Of a stretch of 64,000 bases of DNA, positions 24,200 to 35,700 are shown in pieces (within the stretch, counting starts at the first letter, position 1; each line of letters starts with the position of its first letter). Below the pieces are notes generated by a model. That model was not told the DNA's origin and searched no databases. It was given only the letters and a program-made list of their open reading frames with translations. The stretch covers positions 90,095,501 to 90,159,500 of the forward strand of contig NC_088915.1 in NCBI RefSeq assembly GCF_963576675.1, read 5' to 3'. Made by a program: the position numbers and the translations under genes. This DNA comes from Euphorbia lathyris (taxonomy: Eukaryota > Streptophyta > Magnoliopsida > Malpighiales > Euphorbiaceae).

Positions 24200-25371
24200 C
24201 CGGCCCATCTGGCTGAGGTTCACGGCGGTGTCAGAGGGGCAGCTGGACTTTTATGGGGGTCTGCTACACTTGCCACGTTATATCGGCAGTTGGGGATAGC
24301 GAGCAGAGGAGACTGTTCTGTTATATGCGGATGTTTGACCCTACTATAGGTGTGGATATACGAGTATTTTCCGGTGTTCCGGTCGCATAGACTACCACAC
24401 ATGATCCCAGCTGATTGTCCCCGTGCATGCAGATAGGAGGTCAGGGTACCAGGCAAGACGACCGCCCGACTAGATACCATACGTGGGCAGCTGGACCGCA
24501 TGACGGCAGCCGGGGTATTTTATAAAATTTTAGTATTAATTTAAGTATTATTTATTATTGAGTATTATTTTTTGCAGGTGACGTGGTTGCCTTATGGTCC
24601 TGTCCCCGATGATGATCGACTTCAAGTGTCCTACGCCGGTTGGATACGGCGTAGAGACATTGTCGAGTTGTATATGCCAGATCGAGCGTTACGTCAAGTT
24701 GGATATACTCAGCCTATCCCAACTGAGCGTATTAGACCTGATAGAGTAGTACGACCATGGAAGTCTTTATCGTACAGGCTTACGCATTCCTCTCTCACAG
24801 TTGAGGATACCTGGCGGAGATTTCCATCGGCTCGGGGCATTGATCGGAGGAGATTCCGGCCAGTTGAATACGATCCCATTGCCTGTGATGCTGCTTACAT
24901 GGATTGGTACATGCGATATTCACATCCTCATCTCCTTCATGCCCCACAGGATGGACCGGTCCAACATGCTCGCTCCAACAACGAATTTGTAAGTTTATCA
25001 TTATTTAATATTAGTTTACATGTGTCTGTTTTTTAATATTTTTTTTTTTTTGTGCAGTGGGTTAGCTGGTTGTGGTGTGTCACCCAGCGAGCGACTAACA
25101 ACCGATCTGAAGAGGAGGCTCCACTCATTAGGAGGGAGACGGATGAGTTTATGGACGCGTGACGTTGGGCGAACTAAATTATGTTTGCATGAATTTATCT
25201 ATTAGAACTTATTACATTTTAACACTTTTGAGATTATATGTACTCCTTTTATGTTTATTAATTTATTTTAATGTTTATGTTGTTAAATTTTATTTTGTAA
25301 AAGGGTAACCTGAGTTAAATTCCGTAATTTTTATTTCTAAAGGGTTAACTTCCACATTTTTTACCAATCCT

Positions 25372-25505
25372 GGCACACGAGCATGAGGTAATCACGTCTC
25401 ACCACGTGGTGAGGCATGAGGCTATCACGTCCGCACCTGTGGTGAGGCGTGATAGCCTCACACCTCACCATGTGGTGAGTCGTGATTACCTCACGCCCGT
25501 GTGCC
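25372..25505. repeat. Right hairpin cluster of the PMD element
   Basis: Arms 25372-25414 and 25463-25505 are inverted with 39 of 43 matches, with a CCACGTGG core in the left arm and an inner pair of GTGATAGCCTCA-type blocks. The GTGATAGCCTCA motif is also in the left cluster, so the two hairpins are related and sit in mirror positions near the element ends. Confidence 0.88.
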
Positions 25506-25618
25506 GGGAGAGGAAATTTTACTCCATTTCCCACCCCAAAGCCTCAAAGGGTATTTTCGTCCTTTCACGGGGCTAGAAGTGGGAAATTGAGGCTAGATAT
25601 AACAACACCCTTGTTTAA

Positions 25619-26299
25619 TTGGTAAGTATTTTATTAGAAATACTTTGTTAGTTACTTTTATTTTATCCAATATGGAACTGAGATCTAAAGCTAAAAAACA
25701 CTCAAATTGAATAATAAGTAATATTAATGAACCACCATCAAAATCTTACGATGATACACACTAATTGAAAGCTCAATGCATAAATGTTAGTCCTCAAAAT
25801 AAAATTTATTTTCACATATCGTTTTCTTCGACCATTATTTTTTATGGGGTATCCAACACCCGAGGAGCGCTCATGGTAGTAGGGTTGTCTGTAGGCTGGC
25901 CCCCTATTGGGAGTCCATCGTTACACGGGTTTGATCGGGCCAGTGCAGTGGACCGTCATTCTCAATTGGGCGGGTTCTTGTTTCGATTATCCTCTTATAT
26001 CATTTTTTAGACCTCAATCATCTACCCATTAACCTCTACATATTGAGCATAAGTGGCTTAGAAGCTCCAAAGGTTTCCAGTAACATTGTGGCGGGCCTAT
26101 GACTTCTATCTCTATTTCATCCTGGATGAATATGGTATTCTTAGGTTTCTGTTTATCATCGTCATTTCTTTCTCTTTCTCTTTATCTTTTGGCTATTCAG
26201 TGTTGTCTATAACCTCTTTGGTGATATTAGGTCTTTGGAGAGGATTTCCTACCAAATTTTCTGTCTATTTTTCTAAAAAGAAAGTAGCATTTCATTTCA
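25619..26299. other. Unassigned, probably old Gypsy 5' region on the minus strand
   Basis: The open plus-strand frames here (for example 26086-26421) match nothing I know. Read on the minus strand, the stretch continues from a PBS-like site at 26303-26317 into purine-rich leader-like sequence. No reliable coding frame remains. Confidence 0.4.
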
Positions 26300-26630
26300 T
26301 GTTTACCGCACCAAATGATATATTATCTATAATATCTAGCGTAACCTTTTCAGATGAGTTTGACCTGTGCTGGGAGCAGTCCTTTGTGTACACTCCAAAG
26401 ATCAAGTTAAATAGATGCTAGAAAGTATGGAGATAGTGTTATGGTTTTGAAATCCCTTACTTGGATGTCTTGGGGTTGTATTTAAAGGTGATGGAGACTT
26501 GTGAAAGAATTGAGATATCTCTAGACTCGATCTGCTAAATATTGGTGGATACGAGATTTTATATCTAGTTGTGGGTATCTTTTGATCGTGGATTCAATGT
26601 TTAGAACTAGATCTATTATGGGGAAATTAT
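26300..26630 (-). repeat. Old Tat-type LTR end with PBS-like site (fragment)
   Basis: On the minus strand ATCATTTGGTGCGGTAAAC (complement of 26302-26320) parallels ATCAATTGGTGCGGTGAAG, which follows the 5' LTR of the Tat element at 32076. Upstream lies a CTCCCAGCACAGGTCAA stretch of the kind found near the end of Tat LTRs. Boundaries are unclear. Confidence 0.4.
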
Positions 26631-26749
26631 ATCCAACACCGGGTGTTGGCTAACACCCCACATGGCACAATCTCAGCATATAATGTTTGTGTTAGACATA
26701 AAATCCTCCTACTGTGAGCTTGGTCCACGTTGCGCGGTAGATAAAGATA

Positions 26750-27490
26750 TAAATGGGGCATGGTAGGGCAGGGCGAGGATTACATTAACCATCCCCGACC
26801 ATTGGTCTATCGGGGATTCCCTGTCCCCAAATAACAAACGGAGAAAATTTGGCTACCATCCACGTCCCGCGAGAAATCCCCATCCCCGTTTCAGTTTTTA
26901 ATTTTTTTTATGTTTTGCCAAAATTTCCATAATCAACCTTTTATTTTCATCAAGATTCTTATGGATTTGCTCAATATAGTTATGTTTGCTGGTGGATATG
27001 AAGACATCGTCTGCTGTTGTTGTTACATCTTGTTATCCTTAGTTTTCTTTGCTTTAAACAAAGCCTAAACATATAGTAAAAGATTTCTGAAATAGATTTC
27101 AAAAATAGGAAATGGGCATATAAATAAAAATAAAAACAAGTATAAAATAATTAATTGAACAATTAGAAACTTAACTAATATAACCTACGATATTCATCGC
27201 ATAAAATAAAATATATCCCGTTTTAAACCAACTTTATTACAACTCAATATTTTTTAGTTTATCTAAATCACATATATATATGTTTTTAGTTTATTTTTTT
27301 ATATTCAGATATTTAGTCGGGGATCCGTTGGGGACATTCGGGAATGGGGATGGAAATGAGACATTTATAACTATACCTATCTCATCCCCGACTGTCAGCG
27401 ACAAAATAAAAACCATTCCTGTTCATAGGAATTCCAAACTGGGATTTCACGTTCCAACGGGACGGGGCCACATCACCAAATATGACAATA
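26750..27490. mobile_element. GGGGATGGGG-type hAT-like MITE, degenerate
   Basis: The left side has ATGGGGCATGG, GGGCGAGG and CCATCCCCG blocks; the right side has GGGGACATTCGGGAATGGGG and ACGGGACGGGGCC blocks in opposite sense, as in widespread plant elements with GGGGAT-rich inverted ends. No TSD was fixed, and the plus ORF 27280-27606 is spurious. Confidence 0.45.
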
Positions 27491-28779
27491 AGGTCAATGT
27501 TTTGGGATGTTATGACCCTCCTAACTCCCAACTATATAATCTCCTTCCAAAAGTTTACCAAACGCTAAAAGCTACATGTCCGCCTCTTTCTCTCTATGTA
27601 TGTTAACAAAATGAACTAATTTCTAAGCCAGATTGGAAAATTTGACTGGCCTCTTTTTGTGAAATTTCAAAATTGATCCCCGATTTGATTGAAAAATAAA
27701 AATGGAGGGAGTAGGGGCGAGGCTGGGGCGGTCCTCCACTCGATACGAACCGGCCACAGTGTTCAGTGGGCCGGTTTTAAGTCTTTGTGGCATTGTAAGT
27801 GATCAAACAATATTTATGCAAGAAATATATCATTAAGAATTAACAACTAGAAATAAATTAGTGGAAGAAAGAATACCTTACTTAGCTTTAGAGAGAGACA
27901 CAAACATAAGTGGAACGATGACTAGTGATCAGCTTTGGAGACTTAAACAGATTGACGGATTGGAGAAGGATGACCAACCATTTTAGGGATTTGAGATGTA
28001 GGAGAAAGTCAGATTTAGTTTCGATTCAAAGAACATTTGAGGAATTGGGGTTTGGGACTTTATATTTATGTGATAATATATTTTTATTATCACTCCCATT
28101 CAATTGGACCCTAATGACTAAGTTTCTATTTGGTCATTTAACATTAGATATAATCTTACTATAATCATATGGTTCTTATATTAGTTAATTAACAAAAAAA
28201 GTTTAATTAATTTTTTTATTATTTTAATCAATTAATGCAGAGATTAATTCCTACAAACAATCAAACACTTCAGCCAAAACAAAGAGAGAGAGAAATTTCG
28301 TCTGGCTGGAGAAGATACATGAAATCTAGATCGAACAATTGGGATTTTTTTATCGTTCTCTATGCAACAATCTTCTTTATTTTTCTCTGTTAAACTCATA
28401 TCTACCTCATCTCTCTGAGTGTTCTTCTTCTTGTTAACTCAAACAGGATTCGATACACTCCTAATAAACATCTAACTGAAGGAGCAACATTTAAATGTTC
28501 TATAAGCAAGCAAGAAAAAAAGGACCAAGAAAAAAGGATGCATATGTAAAGAGGCAAATCATTTGAATCGATATCATTCAGAAAAATCATTGAACTAATT
28601 AAGAGTAACTTTGGATAAAAGCTTTGATTAACTAAATAAGAACACTTTTTTTTACTCTACTCCAGAAATTAGTATCAGGAGCCTCTCATTTTTCTTCCTT
28701 CAAACCATATTTACAGATATGTCAAAGACTTTAGATATTGAATTTCCATTGGCAACCCAATCCTATAAACATGAAATCT
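27491..28779. other. AT-rich stretch, no gene recognised
   Basis: Short frames at 27925-28164 and 28402-28590 lack recognisable motifs. A GA-rich run lies near 28280. Nothing else is supported. Confidence 0.45.
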
Positions 28780-29900
28780 GTACTATTAATGATTAATATA
28801 ATATATTCCTTTATTTCAATAAAAAAAAAGGGGGAAACAAGAAAACCTAATTTTTTATATATATAATAAGGAAATAAATTATATTAATCATTAATAAATT
28901 CCTAATATGTAAAATAAAGAAATAATTGGCTAATAATATATTATCGTCCAGTTCAACCAATCGGAATCAACTAATTGAACCTAGTAATGATTATAGAGAA
29001 TCAAAGAGCAAACAGTTCACCACTAATCCGGAATTGAAACGATATATACATGAATTCGATAATTCTCAACTCTAATCATGATATGTCGACGGCAAACAAC
29101 AAACGACCAGTAAACAAGATGAAGACAACTAAGTTTTATATCTTCTCTTGGTACATGTAGCTACTAAATTAAAACCATTAATAAGAAATTTCCAACTAAA
29201 AAAAAGAAAATTGAACCACCATTTACGGCAGCGAGGAAAGAAAATTGAACCACCATTTATGGCGGCGAGGAAAGAAAATTGAACCACCATCTACGGCGGC
29301 TGAAAAAAGAAAATTAATCGCCTAACCTAGAAAATGAGATAGAAACTCTTTCTTTAATCACCCTAATGGTTGTCTTATATATACTTTTCATCACAACTTT
29401 TATGGGTTAAATACATGAATATTATAATTAAGTACAAAATTACAACTAAGTCATATCACTAAAAACTTAATTCTTAATATGTCATTATTTTCTATACATT
29501 ATGATTTTACACCATAATTTAAGAAATCTAGACTCTAATTCATAAAACATAAACCCTAGAAAATATATTCTAGACTTCTAATTTATAAATTTCAATCCTT
29601 AAAATATATTAAAAGTACTAATTTTACTAGTTTGATATAATCTAAAATTATGACTTGACATAATTGTAAATAGTTTTTAAAAGATGAATTTCTGTGTAAT
29701 TTTTCCAACTTTTATTAAACTTGGGCTTTATTTGGAGTTTTTAGCCCATTAAATTTAAACTTGGGATTTATTGGGAGACTCAGCCCAACTACCTTTTATC
29801 AAATTATTGAATATATAAATTAGAAATAGTAATTATATAGTAATCGTATTTTCTAAAAATATTTAATATATTTAAGATATTAGTTGTGAAGTCATCAAAA
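28780..29900 (-). repeat. TATA-bearing interspersed repeat R2, copy B
   Basis: Inverted relative to copy A (6540-7330). Shared blocks include the CCGCCGTA/TGGTGGTTCAATTTTC region, the GTCGACATATCATG region and the 'TGGGCTGAG..CTCCCAATAAA' region; the reversed TATA-like block is near 29376. Confidence 0.5.
29210..29320. repeat. 34-35 bp tandem repeat, three and a half copies
   Basis: Units of the form GAAAATTGAACCACCATT plus a CGGCGGCGAGGAAA-like tail occur three times with few changes, then a partial fourth. Copy A of R2 has a single unit, so the expansion is specific to this copy. Confidence 0.85.
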
Positions 29901-29929
29901 ATGTAAAGTCAATTAGTGTTAACATTGAA

Positions 29930-30600
29930 TGGTCAACCGAACCGAACCGAATAAGATTGGTAACCGAATATTACTAAACTAAAAAATTTCTGAATGAATA
30001 ACTGAAAACTCATAATGTTTAATTTTTTATATATTTTTGTTTTATTAATTTTCAAATAATGTATTTGTACAAAAAATATAAATGAAGAAATTAAATGCTA
30101 CGAAAACAAAATTTAGGATATGTTTGGTTTACTTATTGTTGTTGTTTACTATTAGAGTTTGCTGATTGTTGTTGGAAAAGGCTGCTTTTCCAAAAAGTAT
30201 GGATTCCTGCTTTTGTAAAAGGTAAATAAGAGATCACTAACTAAACACATAAAACTCTTCATTTTGAAGTGAAAAAACAAACAGGAGAATGAAAATGAGC
30301 AACTAAACACCTCATTATATATGTAAAGATAAAAGTATATTTTTAATGGGTTTTGGATTGAGCTTTATATTTTATAAGTTATTTATACATGTAGAGATAA
30401 AATTATATTTTTTTATATTTATATATTAAGTTTGGTTTGGTTATCGGTTATATCAATATTTTTTTCATTAACCGCATCGATAATCGATTACCAAACTAAG
30501 CAAAAATTAAAACCGAACCGAACCAGAATGTTAAAATAACCGAACCAAACTAAGATTTTGGTTCGGTTAGCGGTTATTATGCGCACTCCTAACCGAACCA
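29930..30600. mobile_element. GGTTCGGTT-type element with a nested MITE
   Basis: Blocks of ACCGAACCGAACCGA at the left (about 29937) and GGTTCGGTTAGCGGTTA/TAACCGAACC at the right (30560-30600) are typical of a plant TIR family. An inner segment (about 30117-30325) belongs to the GTTTGCTGTTGTTGTT-type MITE family also seen at 41868, 60028 and 60303. Ends are not precise. Confidence 0.5.
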
Positions 30601-31439
30601 ACTAGGACTTAATGTGAATTTTAGAGATTCTTAAACCGGACTATATATTCGAATAAAAAGATCTAGAATTAAATTGAACAGTTGACTTTTTATTTCGGAC
30701 CGAACCGAAGACTTAATTAGATACATTTTTAAAGATTTTCAAATTCTAATATTAATGAGTGAGTAAATATGTTGGAGATTTCAGAACAAGACAGAATATC
30801 CGAATAAAAAGATAAAAAACCCGGATTGAACCGTTGATTTTTTCTTTAAAACCGAACTGAAATGTACCATTGACTTTATTAGATACAATTCTGGAGATTT
30901 TCAAATCCCCGAATTGTACCGAACCATACTCACCCCCTAGAACCAACTCACTCATTGTCAATGACTACATCTATGTATTTGTATATGTTTTTAAGGCTTA
31001 AAATCCAAGTGATAGAGTAAGGAGAGATTTTAGAGAAGTTAAAATATATACTTCTAAGCAAGTTCATGAAGCTAATAGATCACTTTTAAGAAGTTCAGTG
31101 GCTAATATGTACCTTTTAGAGTTCATCGAGTAAATAGAACGTTTTCAAAGTATAGGGAACAGTTGACTTTTTTGGATAAGTACAAGAGATTAAGAATGTA
31201 TCAAACTTATTCTTAATATTAAATAAAAAAATTTACTTAATTTAGTTTGAATAATATAATTATTTATTTAATTTATTTGGTACGGATAATGTTACATACA
31301 AATATTTATAAAATTATGTAGAACCAAAATAAAATTTTGGAATGTGCACATGTTAAGATATAAAAATGAGTCAAATAATTCAAATAATACGATAAGAAGA
31401 GTAAAAATATCTCAATCCTTGCAAAATCCTACCCCTTGT
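30600..31439. repeat. Degenerate about 150-bp direct duplication, then AT-rich spacer
   Basis: 30620-30745 and 30770-30915 share 'TTCGAATAAAAAGAT..GTTGACTTTTTATTTC..ACCGAAC' and 'TTAGATACA..GATTTTCAAAT' blocks. No coding function is seen; the rest to 31439 is AT-rich. Confidence 0.5.
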
Positions 31440-31649
31440 CATCCTAAATATATATATATATATTAAGATAAATGTGGTTTTCTCTTCATTAATCAAATCC
31501 ATCTTGATCTGATGATAACCCACTTTTTTCATCCGTGCATAAATACACTCTATGTCTACCATCGAATCTACCATTCCATCGATATTTGCTAGGAGTACTA
31601 ACCTTTATGGCATGCCTTACTCAAATTTGTAAAGTCTACACACATAGGA
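31440..31649 (-). pseudogene. Older Gypsy relic, downstream RT piece
   Basis: The minus frame reads VGYHQIKMDLINEEKTTF, the conserved palm of a Gypsy RT, preceded by degraded IDGMVDSMVD sequence. It continues the RT that stops at 39767; together they match copy 1 at 5100-5390. The young Tat element lies exactly between the two halves. Confidence 0.82.
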
Positions 31650-31652
31650 TGC

Positions 31653-32071
31653 TGATGATTCGCGAAGCCAATTGGACCGAATCCAAAACACGGGCCCAAC
31701 CCACGATAACTTAAGCCCACGGTTCAAGTTGAATGGGCTCCTAATAAAGGAAAGGGCTAACCGCCCGAAATCCTAATAAGACACTAAACTACCCACTCAG
31801 AGAAACGGTTATAAAGGACCACGTATATGACCACGTGGGGGACGTGGCACAGGAGGAGTAACCGCCGAAGGCGGTTACCTGGAGGTGCTTATAAAAGAGA
31901 TAAGGAAGCTAGGAGAGAAGTAGCTTCGCATTTTTTAATCCTCTATATGATTATCAACCTACTAAATTCCATATAAAACTGACTTGATCGTCGGAGAGTT
32001 TTTCCGGAGATCCTGTCTCCGGTTTTGTTTTGCAGGTAATTACAACGAGGATCATCCAATCAAATTCGGCA
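31653..32071 (+). repeat. 5' LTR of the Tat element (419 bp)
   Basis: Begins TGATGATTCGCG and ends AATTCGGCA. U3 contains a G-box core CACGTG (near 31833), a 9-bp stem with a GAA loop (31858-31878, arms GTAACCGCC and GGCGGTTAC) and the TATA box TATAAAAG at 31890. Confidence 0.93.
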
Positions 32072-32081
32072 AGTTATCAAT

Positions 32082-32099
32082 TGGTGCGGTGAAGGTGGA
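32082..32099 (+). promoter_or_regulatory. Candidate primer binding site of the Tat element
   Basis: TGGTGCGGTGAAGG begins ten bases after the 5' LTR; a TGG start is what a tRNA CCA end requires. I could not match it to a specific tRNA. A related site occurs at 26303-26317. Confidence 0.45.
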
Positions 32100-32139
32100 C
32101 CTTTTTTTACCAACATCTGGTTAAAGGTACACCAAGAAC

Positions 32140-32793
32140 ATGTCAGAACCATCACGTACAACCGGAGTTACAACCAGATCAACTAGTATGAACTCAAGAG
32201 GTCCACGGACTGTGAGTTCGCAGCCTACGAGTACACAGCCTGTGATACCCAGCTCGTCGAATCCTTCAGGATAGTTGAGTCCATTATTGGAGGTCCAAGT
32301 GCAAACTGAGATGGAGATGTCGAATAGTGAGTTCGTACAAATGGCGGGACAGGTCTTGGCTGCGAATATGAGCCAAGCGGCGGGAGATCGAATGATTAGT
32401 TTATTAACTGCAGTCGCTGATCACAATACCACCGTAGCGGCTGCCCCTCAAGAACCCGTTGTCACCTCGACACAACCATCGACTATTCCTGCCGTATCTA
32501 CGCTTCCGCAGTCGTCTCGAGAGACAAGTCGGGTGGGTTAGAGTAGTCGCATGACACCACATGGCAATCCAGGCGACTACTCGCACCAAGATCCTAATAT
32601 GACGATCCATCCGACCTGGCAAGCATCCCAACCGATGTCAGGAATGCAAGGAATTTTTCCGCTACAACAAACGGAGCCCTTTGTTCATAGACATTCAGAG
32701 TTGGTGACATCTGGAGCGAATATGTCTGGGCGAGAGCACACTTGGAATTTTGATCCTATAACTGGACAACGGTTAGACCCACAATGAGAACAA
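32140..32793 (+). pseudogene. N-terminal extension of the Tat gag frame, with three in-frame stops
   Basis: From ATG 32140 the frame is shared with the long gag-pol ORF but is broken by TAG 32272, TAG 32539 and TGA 32785, with no indel. The encoded stretch is rich in Ser, Thr and Gln and has no clear domain, as is usual for the variable N-terminus of Tat gag. Whether the functional start lies here or at an internal ATG after 32794 cannot be decided from sequence alone. Confidence 0.7.
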
Positions 32794-35700
32794 GTGTCAA
32801 CACAGTATGGTAGGTGGATATCACCCAGAATTCACCAGCAGCGGATGGAAGAAGTTCGGCGGGAACCCAATGCTGAATTGGAAGATCAACTGCGAAACAT
32901 GATGGAGCGAATGGGGTACACCCCTAGGGCGAGAGCAGTAGTGCAGAGTGATTCGCCTTTTGCCCCATCGTTGCGGGAATTTATTCCAGATCACAGAATA
33001 AAAGCATCGGCGATACCTAAATATTATGGAGATCCAAATTCTGACCCTGAGGCGCATGTCAGGAACTATAGAGAGTTAATGGATGTTGCAGGAGCAAGCG
33101 AAAGCATAATTTGTCGATTGTTCTCGACCACTTTGGGTGGAGCAGCATCCGATTGGTTCCGATCTCTACCCACCGAATCTATTCACAACTGGACTCAATA
33201 CAGTCGTGATTTCTGTGCAAAGTTTGTGGGTTGTAAAGCAGCGGACGTGACGGACAGACAGCTAAAAGAGATCAAACAGAGAAATTATACTTCGCTGAGG
33301 GAATTTGTCGTGGCATTTAATGATATCCTGGTGCGGTTGCAGAATCCAGATATCGTGAGCATTCGCAACATAATGGCAGATGGAACCACAGACTGGAGCA
33401 TGCGGAAGGAAATCATTCGCAATAAGCCATGTACGGTGGCCGAACTAATGAAAATAGCAAAGGAATTCATGGAGGTGGATGATGTTAACAGGGAGCATAG
33501 AGCTCAAACCAGGCGAGAGAGAGATGCGGCTAGATCCACTTCAGACAATCGGCGCCATCAAAATCAAACCCAATCCAAGGGTAATTTTGTCCGAAAAGGT
33601 GAACGCTCCTTTCAAGGGGGACATCAAACACCATTGAACACGACTCGCCATGAAGTGTTACTTTGGATTGAAAAGAACCCCCTAAAGAAAGATGTCCAAT
33701 TTCCCGAGGCGAAAGGTCGAACCAGTTTGGGGCGGTATCCTAATAAATACTGTAGATTCCACAGGTTGAATGGTCATGACACGAATGATTGCTACGAATT
33801 GAAAAGGGAGATCGAAAAGTTGATCGAGAGAGGCAAGCTAAGTCAATTTGTTAGAAAAGAAGATCCTAATAAATACTGTAGATTCCACAGGTTGAATGGT
33901 CATGACACGAATGATTGCTACGAATTGAAAAGGGAGATCGAAAAGTTGATCGAGAGAGGCAAGCTAAGTCAATTTGTTAGAAAAGAAGCGACTGATGACA
34001 AAACAATAGTCCCACATGAAACAGAAGCAAGACCAGAGAAGAAGCAGAAAAAGGGGGTGATTAACGTAATAGCTGGCGGAATCTATGAACCCCCAACAAA
34101 AAGATCTCACCGTGAACAGCGAAAAAGCAACACAAGTAGGGGGGATGCCCTCAATTATCTATTTGCGCGAATCACGGAGCCGCATGCGGATGCGTTGGTA
34201 ATCACGGTGGCCATTGAAGGATGGGACATCAGGCGAGTCCTTGTAGACACGGGTAGTTCTTGCAATGTTATTACTCAAACTGCGTTCAACCAGTTGGGAA
34301 TTCATGACGAGCGAGTAGAACATACTTTCATGGATGTAACTGGTTTTGGAGGTCAATCATCTCAAACAAATGGACAGGTTGTGCTGGAAACAGAAATGGG
34401 TGATAAGAACCTAAAGTGGAGAGGTGATCTGGAATTCGCAATTGTTGATCTTCAGTTGGCCTATAATATAATTCTGGGGCATCCGTTCCTATCGGAAACG
34501 GAGTCGCTCATTTCAATGAAGCATTTGACATTGCATCTGCCAACACACCAAGGGCGAGTCATTGTTGAGGGTGATCAGCTTATATCTCAACAAGCTTATA
34601 CATTGTCACTTGAAACAAAGCCAGACGAAGAAGATAAAGTTGACGAGAAGTTGTCGGCTGAGGCGTTAGGAGAAACAGAGCTATTTTCCATTTCAAATGA
34701 CAAGAAGGTAAGAATAGCGGCAGGACTTCCAGAAGAAATGAAGAAGGCCATTACTGAAGTGTTGATCCAATGCGAGTCGGCATTCGCCGCTCCAGATGAA
34801 GTACTGAAGGGGATAAATCCAGAAATAGCAACACATCGATTGAATGTGGATAAAAGTGCAACCCCGGTGCAGCAGAAAAAGAGGGGACACGCTCTAGAGC
34901 GGCAGAAGGCGATTGAAAAAGCAGTGGCGGATTTGCTGAAATCAGATGCAATCCGAGAGGTTACTTATCCAGAATGGCTAGCTAATGTAGTGCTGGTTAA
35001 AAAGCCAAATGGAACCTACAGAATGTGTGTAGACTTCAAAGATTTGAATAAAGCCTATCCGAAGGATATGTATCCGCTACCTAACATTGATATATTGGTA
35101 GATGGGACTGCGGGATTTGAAGCTTTGTCATTCACCGATGTGAAATCCAGTTACCACCAGATACCAATGGAGAAAGCGGATGAGATCAAGACGTCATTCA
35201 TAATTCATCAGGTGACTTATTGCTTCAAGGTGATGCCCTTTGGACTGAAAAATGCGGGAGCAACATATCAACGGATGATGAACAAGATATTTTCAGACAA
35301 ATCAGGTGAGAACTTCTCGATCTATATAGATGACATGATCATTAAAAGCAAAAAAATGCAAGATCATCCACAGGATATTAAGGAAATTCTGGAAGTACTG
35401 ATCAAATATGGCCTCAAATTAAACCCGGAGAAAAGCACGTTTGGAGCGAGAGCAGGAAAATTCCTGGGTTTTATTGTTAGCGGCAAGGGAGTTGAGGCGA
35501 ATCCTGAGAAGGTTAAGGCGGTGATGGAGATGAAGACTCCAAGGAGCATAAGGGACGTACAACGACTCAATGGGCGGTTGGTGGCATTAGGGCGATTCAT
35601 ATCATGCTCTGCTAGAAGATGTCTACCTTTCTACAATGCCATAAAAAAATCTAAGTCCTTCGAGTGGACACCGGATTGTCAAGAAGCATTCGAGGGGATA

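Larger units (their letters stand above)
15114..25162 (+). pseudogene. Plant mobile domain (PMD, MAIL1/MAIN-like) gene, broken
   Basis: Six exons can be traced: 15114-15152, 15548-15920, 16180-16394, 16490-16927 continued at 24205-24514, 24578-24988 and 25058-25162 (stop TGA). Junction phases agree, with GT donors and AG acceptors except one. The protein has an acidic/basic N-terminus, then the PMD pattern including FIERWQPDTNSFHMPFGEM, LHDVWQILRIP, WMWLMLGSTLFVDKS and TWLPYGPVPDD. Damage: the intron 3 acceptor reads AA instead of AG before 16490, a frameshift lies near 16552-16562, TAG codons lie at 24347 and 24434, and the 7.3-kb Athila element splits exon 4. PMD proteins of this kind are known both as host factors (MAIN/MAIL1) and as passengers in transposons; the TIR setting favours the second. 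Confidence 0.82.
14966..25610 (+). mobile_element. TIR DNA element carrying a plant-mobile-domain gene
   Basis: A 66-bp left end (14966-15031) and the reversed right end (25545-25610) align without gaps at about 47 of 66 positions, sharing blocks such as CTAGCC and TACCCTTTG. An 8-bp direct repeat TTGTTTAA (14958-14965 and 25611-25618) flanks them. Removing the later Athila insertion leaves about 3.4 kb that holds only the PMD gene and two hairpin clusters, with no transposase. The long TIRs suggest a Mutator-like, non-autonomous or gene-carrying element; the 8-bp TSD would also suit hAT, but the ends are not hAT-like. Similarity between ends is visible; the superfamily is inference. Confidence 0.72.

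Noticed and set aside
25372..25505. Hairpin cluster as a CRISPR-like array or a terminator
   Set aside because: Only two inverted arms, no regular direct repeats and spacers; eukaryotic context.
26086..26421. A 111-codon plus-strand ORF with hydrophobic runs
   Set aside because: No known domain, and minus-strand reading gives LTR- and PBS-like sequence of an old Gypsy element.
27280..27606. A 108-codon plus ORF
   Set aside because: Lies over GGGGATGGGG-type MITE sequence; no motif.
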